64,000 bases of DNA from the NCBI GenBank assembly GCA_030035585.1, contig CM057482.1:59834828-59898827 (forward strand). The letters run 5' to 3'. Origin of the DNA: Dugong dugon (Eukaryota; Chordata; Mammalia; Sirenia; Dugongidae). Below, piece by piece: positions 45,995-57,260 of the stretch (positions are counted from its first letter, which is position 1; every line of letters begins with the position of its first letter). The translations under genes were made by a program, and so were the position numbers. The notes under the pieces were generated by a model. That model was not told the origin of the DNA, did not search any database, and saw nothing but the letters and a program-made list of their open reading frames with translations.

Positions 45995-46753
45995 ATGAAA
46001 AATAGCCCTGGATGTCTTCACTGGACAATTCTACCAACCTTTCAGAGGAGAGTTGACACCTATTCTACTCAACTATTCCAGAACATAGAAAAAGAAGGCA
46101 TACTCCTGAATTCATTCTATGAAGGCAGCATAACCCTAATACCAAAACCAGGCAAGGACACCACTATAAAAGAAAACTATAGACCAATATCCCTTGTTAA
46201 TATAGATGCAAAAATCCTCAACAGAATCCTAGCCAATAGAATACAGCAACGTATCAAAAAAATAATACATCACAACCGAGCGGGATTCATACCAGGTATG
46301 CAAGGTTGATTCAACATTAGAAAATCAATCAACGTAATCTATTATGTAAGTAAAACAAAGGAAAAGAATCACATGCTCATATCAATTGATGCAGAAAAGA
46401 CATTTGATAAAGTCCAACACCCATTCCAGATAAAAACTCTCAACAAAATAGGAATAGAAGAGAAATTCCTCAACATAATAAAGGGAATTTATACAAAACC
46501 AACAGCCAATGTTATCCTCAACCAAGAGAATCTGAAAGCATTCCCCTTGAGAATGGGAACCACACAAGGATACCCTTTATTACCACTCTTATTCAACACT
46601 GTATTGAAAGTCCTAGCAAGAGCAATAAGGCAAGAAAAGGAAATAAAGGGCATCCACATTGGTTATGAAGAAGTAAAACTATCCCCATTCACAGATGATA
46701 TGCTCCTATACATAGGAAATTCTAAAGTCTCCAAAGAAAGCTACTGGAACTAA
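45995..46753 (+). pseudogene. L1 ORF2 reverse-transcriptase portion
   Basis: Two near-contiguous frames. The first (45995-46309) has [40 protein letters not shown] and [10 protein letters not shown]. The second (46373-46753) has [35 protein letters not shown] and [16 protein letters not shown], where the usual FADD catalytic box reads FTDD, a substitution of a catalytic-motif neighbour. Stops between the pieces show it is inactive. Confidence 0.9.
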
Positions 46754-47041
46754 TAGAAGCATTCAACCAAGTGGCAGAATACAAGGTTAACATACAAAAA
46801 TTAGTTGGATTCCACTACATCAACAAAGAGAACTGTGAAAAGGAAATCAGGAAAATACTATTTACAATAGCCCCCAAAAGATAAAATACTTAGGAATAAA
46901 TATAACCAGGGACATAAAAGACATACAAAGAAAACTACAAAACACTACTGCAAGAAACCAAAAAAGAGACATACATAAATGGAAAAACGTACCATGTTCC
47001 TGGATAGGAAGACTTAACATTGTGAAAATGTCAATACTATC

Positions 47042-47615
47042 TGTCATGGTTTGAATTGTGTCCCCCCAAAATATGTGTCAACTTGTTTAGGCCATGATTC
47101 CCAGTACTGTGTGGTTGTCTTCCATTTTGTGATTGTAATTTTCCTATGTGTTGTAAATCCTAATGTCTGCCTGTGGTAAATAAGGCAAGATTAGATTAAG
47201 TTAAAGAGAATTAGGGTGGGATTGTAACACCCTTACTAAAGTCACACCACTGATCCAATGTAAAGGGAGTTTCCCTGGGGTGTGGCCTGCCCCACGTTTT
47301 ATCTTACAAGATTGAAAAAAAGGGGAAAGGGAAGCAAGTAGAGACTGCTACCGTCTCATACCACCAAGAAAGCAGCACCAGGAGCAGAGCATGTCCTTCG
47401 GACCCAGGGTTTCTGCACAGAGAAGCTCCTAGTCCAGGGGCAGATTGATGAAAAGGCTCTTCCTCTAGAGCTGACAGAGAGAGAAAACCTTCCCCTAGAG
47501 CTGATGCCCTGAATTTGGACTTCTAGCCTACTAGACCATGAGAAAATAAATTTCTCCTTGTTAAAGCCATCCACTTGTGGTATTTCTGTTATGACAGTAC
47601 TAGATGACTAAGACA
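47042..47615 (+). mobile_element. Solo MaLR LTR inside L1 ORF2
   Basis: TGTCATGGTTTGAATTGTGT...AGATGACTAAGACA. It is related to the MaLR LTRs at 39352 and 40890 but about 100 bp longer in its first half. The target duplication is CTATC (47037-47041) and CTACC (47616-47620), one mismatch. L1 coding sequence resumes directly after it. Confidence 0.9.
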
Positions 47616-48280
47616 CTACCCAAAGTGATACATAGATATAATGCTATCTCAGTCCAAATTCCAACAGCATTCTTCACCAACATATAAAAACCAAACGCTA
47701 ACTTTATATAGAAGGGAAAGTGGCCCTGAATAAGTAAAGCTTTATTTAAAAAAGAACAAGGTAAGAGGCCACACAATACCTGACCTTAGAACCTACTATA
47801 CAGCTACAGTAGTTAAAACAGACTGATACTGGTACCACAAACACATAGACCAACGGAACAGGATTGAGAACCCAGAAGTAAATCCATCCACCTATGAGCA
47901 GGTGATATTTGACAAAGGCCCAAAGTCCGTTAAAAGGGGAAAAGACGGTCTCTTTAACAAATGGTGCTGGCATAACTGGATATACATCTGCAAAAACATG
48001 AACCAAGACCCATACCTCACACCATGTACAAAAAATAACTCATAATGGATCAAAGGTCTAAATATAAAATTTAAAACAATAAAGATGATGGAAGAAAAAA
48101 TAGGGACAACACTAGGAGCCCTAATACATGGCATAAACAGAATACAAACCATACCTAAGAAAGCACAAACACCAGAAGAGAAACTAGGTAACTAGGAGTT
48201 CCTAAAAATCAAACACTTATTCTCATCAAAAGACTTCATCAAAGGAGTAAAAAGAGAACCTACAGACTGGGAAAAAATTT

Positions 48281-48855
48281 TTGGTTATGACATATTCAAT
48301 CTCTAAAAGCTACAAGATACTGCAATACTTCAACAACAAAAAGTCAAATAACCCAATTGAAAAGTGGACAAAGGATATGAGCAAACATTTCACCGAAGAA
48401 GACATTCGGGCAGCTAACAGATACATGAGGAAAATGCTCCCAATCATTAACCGTTACAGAAACACAAATCAAAACTACAACGAGATAACATCTCACCCCA
48501 TCAAGGCTGGCACTTATCCAAAAAACACAAAATAATAAATGTTGGAGAGGCTGTAGAGAAACTGGAACACTTATGCACAGCTGGTGGGAATGTAAAATGG
48601 TACAACAGCTTTGGAAATCGATTTGGCGCTTCCTTAAAAAGCTAGAAACACCAAAAGATCCAGAAATCTCAGTCCTTGGAATATATTCTAGAGAAATAAG
48701 AGCAGTCACACGAGTGGATATATGCACACCCATGTTCACTGCAGCACTATTCACAGTAGCAAAAAGATGGAAGCAACCTAGGTGTCCATCAACAGACAAA
48801 TGGATAAACAAATTATGGTCCATACATACAATGGAATACAATACAGAACAATGAT
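48281..48855 (+). pseudogene. L1 ORF2 C-terminal fragment
   Basis: Two frames: [20 protein letters not shown] (48281-48535) and WECKMVQQLWKSIWRFLKKL followed by TPMFTAALFTVAKRWKQPRC, WINKLWSIHTMEYN (48573-48854). These are the standard C-terminal L1 ORF2 motifs, joined by a frameshift. Confidence 0.88.
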
Positions 48856-48959
48856 GAGTCTGGGAAACATCTCACAACATGGATGAATCTGGAAGACATT
48901 ATGCTGAGTGAAATTAGTCAGTCACAAAAGGACAAATGTTGTATGAGACCACTATTATA

Positions 48960-49930
48960 AGAACTCAAGAAAAGGTTTAAACACAGAAGAAAACATTCTT
49001 TGATGGTTATGAGGGTGGGGAGGGAGGGAGAGGGGAATTCACTAACTAGACAGTAGACAAGAATCATCTTAGGTGAAGGGAAGGACAACATACAATACAG
49101 GGGAAGTCAGCACAACTGGACTAAACCAAAAGCTAAGATCTTTCCTGAACACAACCAAACACTTCGAGGGACAGAGTAGCTGGGGCTGGGGTCTAGGTAC
49201 CACGGTTTCAGGGGACAACTAGGTCAACTGGCATGAGAAAGTTTATTAAAGTGGCGTCTGGGGTCTTAAAAGCTTGCAAGTGGCCATCTAAGATACATCA
49301 ATTGGTCCCAACCCACTTGGAGAAAGAAGAATGAAAAACACCAAAGACACAAGGAAAATATTATCCCAAGAGACAAAATGGCCACATGTACCAGAGACTC
49401 CATCAGCCTGAGACCATAAGAACTAGATGGTGCCCGGCTACCACCAATGACCGCCCTGACAGGGAACACAACAGAGAGTCCCTGGCAGAGCAGGAGAAAA
49501 ATGTGGAGCATATCTCAAATTCACATAAAAAGACCAGACTTAATGGCTGACTGAGATTGGAGGAACCCCTAAAGCCATGGCCCCCAGATGCTCTGTTAAC
49601 CCAGAATGAGAACCATTCCCAAAGTCCACTTTTCAGACAAAGATTAGACTGGACTATAAAACATAAAATAATACTCTTGAAGCGTGTGCTTCTTAGTTCA
49701 AGCAGCTACATGAGACCAAAAGGGCAACTTCTGTCCGGAGGCAGGATGAGAAGGCAGGAAGGGACAGGAGCTGGTTGGATGGGCACGGCAAACTTGGGGT
49801 GGAAAGAAGGAGTGTGATGTCACCTGATAGGGATTGTAACTTGTGTCACATAACAATATGTGTATAAATTTTTGTACGAGAAATTAACATGAGCTGTAAA
49901 CTTTCACCTGAAGCACACACACACAAAAAA
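48960..49930 (+). other. L1 3' UTR and tail (reference copy for this window)
   Basis: Follows ORF2 without a break. Landmarks in order: GGGTGGGGAGGGAGGGAGAG, GGAAGTCAGCACAACTGGAC, TCTGGGGTCTTAAAAGCTTG, ACTAGATGGTGCCCGGCTAC, GAGAGTCCCTGGCAGAGCAG and AACTTTCACCTGAAGCACAC. The G-rich run near 49014-49034 is like the polypurine tract of other L1 3' UTRs. Confidence 0.85.
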
Positions 49931-50756
49931 AGCACAACGACATGAACAGATATTTCACTGAACAGGATATTCAAGTGACCAACAAAGAGATGCTCATGAT
50001 CATTAGCCATTAGGGAGATCCAAATCAAAAGCACAATGAGATACCACCTCACCCGTGCAAAAATGGCACTGATTAAAAAAAAGAAAAGAAAACAACAAAT
50101 GCTGGCAAGGATGTGGGAAGATTGGAACACTTATCCACTACTGGTGGGATAGTAAAATGATACAACTATTATGCTAGAAATAAAAATACCTTATGATCCA
50201 GCAATCCCACTCCTAGGTATATACCCTAGAGATCTAATCAAAGAGACACGGACAGACATATGCACACCTATGTTCATTGCGGCATTTTTCACAATAGCAA
50301 AAAATGGAAATGAACTTAGTGCCCGTCAGTGGACGAATGGATAAACAAAATGTGGTATATACATACAGTGGAATACTACACAGCCATAAAGAATAATGAT
50401 AAGTTCTTGAAACATCACGTGGATGAATCTGGAGGACATTATGCTGAATGAAATAAGTCAATTACAAAATGACAAATATTGTATGATTGAACTTTTATAA
50501 GAAGACAAGAATAAATATATATACAAGAGACCAACACTGATTGGTGGTTATCAGGGATAGGTGGGGAAGGGGAGAGAGGAGGAAGCACTCTCAAGATAGT
50601 AGACACTTGTTATTTGTGGTGATGGGAAAGGTAGCATCGAATGTGGGTGAAGTGCACACAGCCTGACCAAGATAAATGATGTCATTAAGAACTGCATAAA
50701 AGAAGTCTTTTCTTGGTAAAGGATGTGACAAATATAATTTTGCAACAACAACCAAA
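49931..50756 (+). mobile_element. Old L1: ORF2 3' end and start of 3' UTR
   Basis: Reads GACATGAACAGATATTTCAC, CAAAAGCACAATGAGATACC and GATCCAGCAATCCCACTCCT, standard codons of the L1 ORF2 C-terminus, up to about 50470. Then a 3' UTR with GGTGGTTATCAGGGATAGG reaches an ACAACAACCAAAAAA run near 50756. The frame is broken throughout. Confidence 0.85.
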
Positions 50757-50860
50757 AAATGTGTGTGTGATTACACAAATATGTATAAAGGCATATATAT
50801 GTATTAGCATGAATATATGGGTACATATGTGTGTGCAGATAGATGTATATATAGTAGGGG
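50757..50860 (+). repeat. TG/TA-rich simple sequence
   Basis: Degenerate TGTGTG, TATATA and GTATATA runs between the old L1 tail and the palindrome. Confidence 0.75.
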
Positions 50861-50900
50861 GGCAGATTCACTGGTAAGCAAGGTACACACCAGCTTCCTT

Positions 50901-51058
50901 TAAGCAAGGTACACATGGGCTTCCTTGTGTTTACTTACTAATCTGTAACGAACAATTTCACATGGGTTTCACCCCATCATTGATGTAGTGAAAAACAGGT
51001 GAAATTGTTCACTACAAATTAGTGAGCATGCACAAGTAAGCCCTGCGTACCTTGCTTA
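50901..51058. repeat. Long imperfect inverted repeat, about 72-bp arms and 15-bp loop
   Basis: The left arm (50901-50972) starts TAAGCAAGGTACACATGGGC and ends GAACAATTTCACATGGGTTTCAC. The right arm (50988-51058) is its reverse complement with scattered mismatches and small indels, ending CCTTGCTTA. The loop is 50973-50987. A partial extra copy of the first 26 bp lies just before it (50874-50900). RNA from either strand would fold into one long hairpin. It could be a foldback (MITE-like) transposon or a locally duplicated hairpin. I do not recognise the family. Confidence 0.85.
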
Positions 51059-51112
51059 TTGGGTTATCTGGTCCTGATCTATAGACATATGTTTGTATAG
51101 GTATGTGTGTGC

Positions 51113-51172
51113 ATGCATCTATCTATCTATCTACCTATATATATATATATGCATCTATCTATCTATACATAT
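51113..51172 (+). repeat. (ATCT)n with (AT)n microsatellite
   Basis: Two ATCTATCT blocks around a TATATATATAT core. Confidence 0.93.
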
Positions 51173-51177
51173 ACAAT

Positions 51178-51968
51178 AAACCACCTAGGGGTCACAGTTA
51201 CTGATACTTCTTAGACATAACCAAACATCTCTGGGTTTGAAGACTTTATAGTCTTATGGGACAACCCAGTTAATTGACATAATATAGTTCGTAAAGTGTA
51301 TTTGTACATCTCAATATGGTAAGTAGTGTCTGGGGTCTTAAAAGCTTGTGAGCGGCCATCTAAGATACATCTATTGGTCTCTACTCACCTGGAACAAACT
51401 AGAAAGAAGGAAACCAAAGAGTCAGAGATGCAACTAGTCTACGGGACTAATAGTCTACATGAACCACAGCCTCATCTGCCCTGAGACCAGAAGAACTAGA
51501 CAGTGCCTAGCAACCGTTTTGATCAGGGCCACAATAAACGGATCTTGATAAAACAGGAGAAAAATGTGGAATAGAACACATTCCTAAAAGATCCAGACTT
51601 ACTGGACAGGTTAAGACTGGAAATCTCTGAGACTATCACCTTGAGATACTCTCTAAACCTTAAACCAAAATTATCCATTAAGGTCTCCTTTTAGCTAAAT
51701 AAGAGATTGGTTCATAAACTAAAGAATATCACCTGTGAGTAATAAGCTCCTTTAAAAAATCATCTATATGAGACAAAATGGTCAACAGTTACTCTAAAAG
51801 ATGCGAAGGTAATGGGGCAGGGAAACCAGAGTACTTGAAATGGTACAATCAGAATGGAATGAATGAGAATGACATATTGTGAAAAATGTAGCCAATATTA
51901 CTGAATAATTTGTGTAGAAATTGTTAGATGGGAACCAATTTGCTCTGTAAACTTTCACCTTAAAAAAG
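51178..51968 (+). mobile_element. L1 3'-UTR sequence, older copy
   Basis: GTCTGGGGTCTTAAAAGCTT, GGCCATCTAAGATACATCTA, TTGGTCTCTACTCACCTGGA and the TTTGCTCTGTAAACTTTCACC end are L1 3'-UTR landmarks, finishing in a short A-rich run near 51968. Possibly the tail of the old L1 at 49931, separated from it by simple repeats and the inverted repeat. Confidence 0.75.
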
Positions 51969-52995
51969 AAAGAGTCCAATGTCTAAGGCAAAACAGTCCT
52001 TACTAAGCTACTTAGTAGGCTACTGTTTGACTTAAAGTTAATTTTAAAGAAAAAAAGTTTTCTCAAGGCTTAAGTTCCAAAAGAAGATCTCAGCACAATG
52101 GCCTGGGTGAGTCACGCCAACACCATGGACCCCAGAAATCTAGATTCCAGGAGAATTAAGAAAAGTTTCTCACTAGTCGCAAGTTAGGGAGTTCACATAA
52201 CTCTCCTCAATTTAGACCAGCTGGCCCCACTACCCCCTTAGGTCCAATGATGTGCTGCAACAACTCACCAACGCCTGGAAGAGGACTCTCTCTAATTTAG
52301 CAGAGAAAGGATACAAACACAAAAAGGATGTAGATGAAGAGATGCACAGATGAGGCTGGGACGGGTCTCCTGCACAGAACTTTCTGTCCTCAGGGACACC
52401 ATGTCCTCAGAGACTCACATTCCTCCCACTTGTATCATCAGTCTGGGAGCTCCAAGGAATTTCTGAGTCTGAGGCTTTTATTGGCTCATGCATAGATAAT
52501 GATTAGGATCTCATTACATACGTATAATGGATCAAATAAATGAATATGCATGATTGATTGTATCATGCCCTCTTCCCTTCTTGGGTGTGGTCTTTGGGGC
52601 TCCCACTGTATTTGCACATAAAAGCACCTCCATTGCTGACAAATCCCAAAGGTTATTCTTAGGAGACCAGAGACAAAGGCCAAACCAAGTTCCTTGTCCC
52701 AAAAATACCTTGCAGAATTGTGTAAGGATTGAATGAGGTAACAACAAGAAGTATTTAGCACTAGTAGGCGTTGAATTAAATGATAGTTACTGATGAATAC
52801 AGAACCCAAGCAAAGAAACATGATGTCCTTGGGAAGTATTTTCTTGAAACTGTGAAAACTTCACTTCACTTGTACCTCCATTTTGTTGATAAATTTTAGA
52901 GATTAAGTGAGGTTTCTTTTTCCTTGATTTCTCATATTCATTGCCTCTTCCCTCACACAGAAGCTACAGTCTTTGGGATATTATTACCTTAGAAC
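51969..52995. other. Unrecognised sequence, possibly LTR-derived
   Basis: About 1 kb without ORFs of note. The part near 52460-52490 has, in reverse complement, an AATAAAAGCCTCAGACTCAG run, like an LTR polyadenylation region. That is suggestive only; I see no matching ends or target duplication. Confidence 0.3.
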
Positions 52996-53092
52996 CATAG
53001 TTCTCAACGTGGGAGTGGGGGTATAATGTTGTACCCCACCCCCCCCCGCCGGGAACATTTGGCAATGTCTGGAGACATCTTTGGTTGATGCA
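52996..53092 (+). mobile_element. Fragment of an old hAT-type DNA transposon
   Basis: CATAGTTCTCAACGTGGGAG followed, after a C-rich run, by ACATTTGGCAATGTCTGGAGACATC matches a common mammalian hAT-Charlie-like repeat that begins CAGTGGTTCTCAAC. Only its left part is present; L1 sequence follows. Confidence 0.6.
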
Positions 53093-53096
53093 AAAG

Positions 53097-53680
53097 TGGG
53101 AAGAGGCTACAATTCAACAACAAAAAGACAAACAGCCCAATTAAAAAAGGGCAAAGAACTTGAATAGACATTTCTCTAAAAAAGATATATAAATAGCCAA
53201 TAAGCACTTGAAAAGATGCTCAAAGTCAGTAGTAATTTGGGAAATGCAAGTCAAAACCACAATGAGATACTACTTCACACCCACTAGAATGACTATGACT
53301 TAAAAAAAAAAAGGGAACTGGTAACTAATAAGTATTGGCAAACATGGGAAAAATTGGAACCCTCATCCATTGCTGGTGGGGTTGTAAAATGGTGCAGCAG
53401 TTTGGAGATTCCTCAAAAAGTAAAACACTGAATTACCATATGACCTAGAAATTCCACTCCTAGGAATATACCCAAGAGACTTGAAGGCAGAGACTCAGAT
53501 ACAAGTACACTAATGTTTATTTCAGCATTATTCACAATAGCCAAAAGGTGGAAACAACTCAAGTATCCATCAACAGATGAATGGATAAACAAAATGTGGC
53601 ATATATATGCAATAGAATATTATTCAGCTATAAAGAGAAATGAAATTCTGATATATTTGTTAATATGGAATTACACCTGA
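53097..53680 (+). mobile_element. Old L1 ORF2 C-terminal fragment
   Basis: Typical pieces: CAGCCCAATTAAAAAAGGGC, ACCACAATGAGATACTACTT, TTCACAATAGCCAAAAGGTG and AACTCAAGTATCCATCAACA, followed by broken C-terminal codons to about 53680. It resumes at 55057 after an insertion. Confidence 0.85.
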
Positions 53681-53826
53681 ACCCTGTGGTACTGAAAAAC
53701 TGCGATGTTTAAAGAAATCCCCACACTCTGTATGTTCAGGAAAACAGTTTGCTGCAAATAATCACTCTTCCCATATCAGATAACACTCACAGATGTCACC
53801 TTGTTTACCTATGACAAGGCCAGACA

Positions 53827-54035
53827 TCAAATCAAAACCCACTGCCGTTGAGTCAATTTCGACTCAAAGCAACCCTATAGGATAGAGTAGTACTGCCCCA
53901 TAGGGTTTCCAAGGCTGTAAATCTTTATGGACACAGACTGCCACATCTTTCTCCCAAGGAGCAGCTGGTGGATTTGAACTGCTGACCTTTTGGTTAGCAG
54001 TTGAGTACTTTAACCACTGCACCACCAGGGCTCCT
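53827..54035 (-). mobile_element. AfroSINE with perfect 11-bp target duplication
   Basis: Reverse-strand copy with the GTTGAGTCAATTTCGACTCA tail region, CATAGGGTTTCCAAGG body, GGATTTGAACTGCTGACC B-box-like block and CACCACCAGGGCTCCT head. It carries an extra internal stretch (CTGTAAATCTTTATGGACAC) shared with the copy at 61815 and absent from the other three, so there are two subfamilies here. Flanks repeat AAGGCCAGACA exactly (53816-53826, 54036-54046). Confidence 0.95.
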
Positions 54036-54292
54036 AAGGCCAGACACAGACCCTCCAAATTCTTATTTTTCGCTTCATGAATGAGTAACTGAATTGCTTG
54101 CCTCCACTAATCAATCAGAAACAGAATGCTTGTTAACTAAAGTTTGGTTACACTTCTCTCCTTTCCCCAAATCCCTGAATTTTGGCCCACCCTCAGCCTG
54201 AGCCAATATACCCTGCCGATTTAAGGACCCCTCTTAGGGAATAGGCTGGCCTCTGATTTACTATTCAATGATGTCACTGTTTCATCCCACTT

Positions 54293-54832
54293 TGTCATAG
54301 TTATCTAGTACTGCTATAACAGAAATACCACAAGTGGGTGGCTTTAATAAACAGAAATTTATTTTCTTACAGTTTAGGGGGCTAGAAGTCTGAATTCAGG
54401 GCGCCAGCTCTAGGAGAAGGTCCTTGTCTCTTTTCATCTTCTGTTCCTTGGTTCCTTGGTGATCTTCATGGGGTGTGGCATCTCTCCTCCCCCATCTGTG
54501 CTTGCTTACCTCTGTGCTTACTCTACTCGTATTACTGTCTTTTTTCACAAATAATTCACCCAAGTAAATAATGAGCCCATACATATGACACACACAGCAC
54601 ACCTAGGAAAATAATGCATGAGGAGGTTGCTAGCAAAAAACGTACAACATGTGTATTATTTGTGTAAAAATATGGTATATCTAAAAAATGATTAGCTTAA
54701 AACACATCCTACACTGGTACAGCCTTATTAACATAACAAAGAAAAGCTTATTTCCAAATGGGATTACTTTCACAGGTATAGGGGTTAGGATTTACAACAC
54801 TTACTTTTGGGTATACAATTCAATCCAAACCA
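54293..54832 (-). mobile_element. MaLR-type solo LTR, minus strand
   Basis: On the minus strand the right end reads TGGTTTGGATTGAATTGTAT and GTAAATCCTAACCCCTATAC, and the left end reads CCACTTGTGGTATTTCTGTT and TAGCAGTACTAGATAACTATGACA. A 5-bp repeat CACTT lies on each side (54288-54292, 54833-54837). It contains an extra block at about 54540-54670. Confidence 0.82.
54540..54670. mobile_element. Candidate MITE (short inverted-repeat element) in the LTR
   Basis: The block starts TTTTTTCACAAATAATTCAC and its end, read in reverse complement, is very similar (TTTTTACACA followed by TAATACAC), giving imperfect terminal inverted repeats of about 18-20 bp around roughly 130 bp. It accounts for the extra length of this LTR compared with its relatives. 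No clear target duplication, so the superfamily is open. Confidence 0.45.
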
Positions 54833-55056
54833 CACTTCTCCATACCAAAGTCTTTTCTAGCCTTGTTTATCTCAATGTATAAAAGAAAAACTTTTTCCCT
54901 AAGTCTCTGAGACACTTGCAGATCTCATGGTTGGAGCAGTCTCCCTATTGTTACAGCTCCTCTCCTCCACTACTAAAATAGTCCCTTTCCTTTTCGTCTT
55001 TTCTTTCTGCATAAAGCTTCTCCCTATCAAAGTCTGGATTGTTTTTTTATTTGACA

Positions 55057-55395
55057 CGTGCTATGACGTGGATTAACCTTGAAAACATTATGCTGGGTGA
55101 AATAAGTCAGACACAAAAGAACAAATATTGTAGGATCCCACTTACATGAACGTCTAGAATAGGCAAATGATTAGAGACAAAAGTTTATTCATGGCTACCA
55201 GTGGCTGGGGAGAGGAGGGAATAGAAATTATTGCTGAAGGGGCACTGAGTTTGTGGTTGAGGTGATGTGAACCATTTGGAAAGGGGTAGTGGTGATAGCA
55301 CAACATGGTGAATGCAATTAATGCCACTGAGATGTACCCTGAAAAATGATTACATATATTTGTTGTAGAGAAAACTTGAATGTTGTTTCAAAGTG
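55057..55395 (+). mobile_element. Old L1 3' end (continuation from 53680)
   Basis: GACGTGGATTAACCTTGAAA, GTGAAATAAGTCAGACACAA and the 3' UTR with ATGCAATTAATGCCACTGAG, typical of old mammalian L1 tails. Confidence 0.85.
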
Positions 55396-55402
55396 ACACA
55401 GA

Positions 55403-56347
55403 GTTGTTGTTGCTGTTGTTAGGTGCCACTGTGTCAGTCCTGACTTATAATAACCCTATGAACAGCAGAACGAAATGCTGCCCAGTCCTGCACCATCCTC
55501 ACAATCCTTGCTATGCTTGAGCCCATTCTTCCAATCACTCTGTCAATTGATACCATTGAGGATCTTCCTCTTTTTCACTGACCACTTGATTTACCAAGCA
55601 TGATGTCCTTCTCCAGGGACTGGTTTCTCCCGATAACATGTCCAAAGTATGTGAAACAAAGTCTTGCTATCTTCCCTCCTAAGGAACATTCTGGCTGTAC
55701 TTCTTCCAAGACAGATTTGTTTGTTCCTCTGGCTGTCCACATGTGATGGTTAAGGTTATGTGTCAACTTAGTTAGGCCATGATTCTCAGTAGTTTGGCAG
55801 ATGATATGTAATCATCCTCCATTTTGTGATCTGATGTGAGCAGCCAATCAGTTGAAGGGCAGTTTCCTTGGAGGTCTGGCCTGCATCCAACATATATGGA
55901 TATTCTGGCAAAATTTGCTCACTGTTAATCCTGCCTTCAATCTTGCATTCACCTCGTCATCCTCTGACCTCCAGCTTTTGAGATGTGAGCCAGCAGCCTG
56001 TCACCTGACCTGAAGATTTTGGATTTACCAGTTCCCACAACCCCATGAGTCAGCAGCCTGATACCTGAACTGCAGATTTGGATTCATCAGACCCTGCTAC
56101 CACGTGAGTCAGGAGAAGACTCCCGCCTGGCGCTGATCCTTGGATTTGGGACTAGTCAGCCTCCACAACTGCATGAGCCATTTCCTTGAAATAAATTTCT
56201 GTCTATATATTTATGCATACATTTCATTGATTTTGCTCCTCTAGAGAACCCAGCCTAAGACACCATGGTATACTCAATATTCTTCACCAACACCATAATT
56301 CAAATGTTCCAATTCTTCTTCAGCCTTCCTTATTCATTGTCCATCTG
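55403..56347 (-). mobile_element. 5'-truncated RTE LINE (3' end), split by an LTR
   Basis: Minus-strand 3' end of the RTE family, with the (GTT)n-type terminal repeat at 55403-55420 followed by TAGGTGCCACTGTGTC. It matches 14446-14830 and 56515-56900 in the same order. It stops near 56347 within the GTCCATCTGTTAG position, so only the last 400 bp or so of the element are here. An ERVL-type LTR interrupts it at 55742-56262. Confidence 0.88.
55742..56262 (+). mobile_element. Solo LTR, ERVL/MLT2-like
   Basis: TGTGATGGTTAAGGTTATGT ... CCCAGCCTAAGACA. It is homologous to the LTR at 4645-5214 end to end but without the large CT/AT expansion (a short TCTGTCTATATATTTATGCA instead). RTE sequence resumes right after it (CCATGGTATACTCAATATTC). 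The target duplication is imperfect (CCACA and CCATG). Confidence 0.85.
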
Positions 56348-56500
56348 TTAGAAAAGAAAGAATGAAAAAAGAAAAGGTGTTCATCTCAAACTAGTACAAT
56401 CTTTCAGAAGGCAGAATGGCAGTGGATATCCTGAATCTTCCAAGTATTCTTGATATTTAAGCAAGACGTCTTGCTCTGAGGAACTTAACCTTAGAAAATG
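56348..56500. other. Short spacer between RTE copies
   Basis: Nothing recognised beyond an A/G-rich start. Confidence 0.5.
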
Positions 56501-57035
56501 TTGTTATTGTTATATGCTGTCGAGTCAGTTCTGACTTATAGCGACCCTATGTATAAGGAACAAAACACTGCCCTGTCCTGTGCAATCCTCACAATCGTTG
56601 TTATGCTTCAGCCCATTGCTGTGGCCACTGTGTCAGTCCATCTTATTGAGGGTCTTCCTCTTTTTCACTGACAGTGTACTTTACCAAGCATGATGTCCTT
56701 CTCCAGAAACTAGTCCCTCCTGATAACATGTCCAGAGTATGTGAGACGAACTCTCACCATCCTTGCTTCTAAGGAACATTCTGGCTGTACTTCTTCCAAG
56801 ACAGATTTGTTGATTCTTCTGGCAGTCCATGGTATACTCAATATTCTTCACCAACACCATAATTCAAAAGCATCAATTCTTTGGTCTTCCTTATTCATTG
56901 TCTAGCTTTTGCATGCATATGAGGTGATTGAAAATACCATGGTTTGTGTTAGGTGCACCTTAGTCCTAAAACTGACATCTTCACTTTTTAACACTTTCAG
57001 AGGTCCTTTACAGCAGATTTGCCAAACGCAATATG

Positions 57036-57260
57036 TCATTGGATTTCTTGACTGTTGCTTCCATGGGTGTTGATTGTGGATCCAATTAAAACGAAATCCT
57101 TGACAACTTCAGTCTTTTCTCCATTTATCATGATGTTGCTTATTGGTCCACTTGTGAGGATTTTTGTTTTCTTTATGTTGAGGTAAAATCCATACTGAAG
57201 GCTATAGACTTTAATCTTCATTAGGAAATGCTTCAAAACCTCTTTACTTTCAGCAAGCAA
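57036..57260 (-). pseudogene. RTE reverse-transcriptase fragment, palm/thumb
   Basis: 74 codons: ESKEVLKHFLMKIKVYSLQY, GFYLNIKKTKILTSGPISNI and KTEVVKDFVLIGSTINTHGS. It is aligned with 14933-15232. The YADD box lies just upstream in a broken frame. Confidence 0.85.

Larger units (their letters stand above)
44892..49930 (+). mobile_element. 5'-truncated L1 with nearly full ORF2 and 3' UTR
   Basis: Starts within the endonuclease (MIKR-like codons at 44892), with no 5' UTR or ORF1. ORF2 runs to about 48855, the 3' UTR to about 49920, and it ends in an ACACACAC/A-rich tail. A solo MaLR LTR (47042-47615) splits ORF2. Its 3' UTR is contiguous with ORF2 and was used here to recognise all the orphan 3'-UTR fragments in the window. 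Confidence 0.9.
53681..55056. other. Unclassified insertion in the old L1, itself carrying an AfroSINE and an LTR
   Basis: Removing the AfroSINE (53827-54035) and the MaLR LTR (54293-54832) leaves about 0.6 kb. It has a CCTCAGCCTGAGCCAAT box and a CGATTTAAGG TATA-like element near 54190-54225, a CATAAAGC-type signal near 55011 and a TTTATTTGACA end. This is the layout of a retroviral LTR of the ERV1 type, but the ends and target duplication are not clear. Confidence 0.4.
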
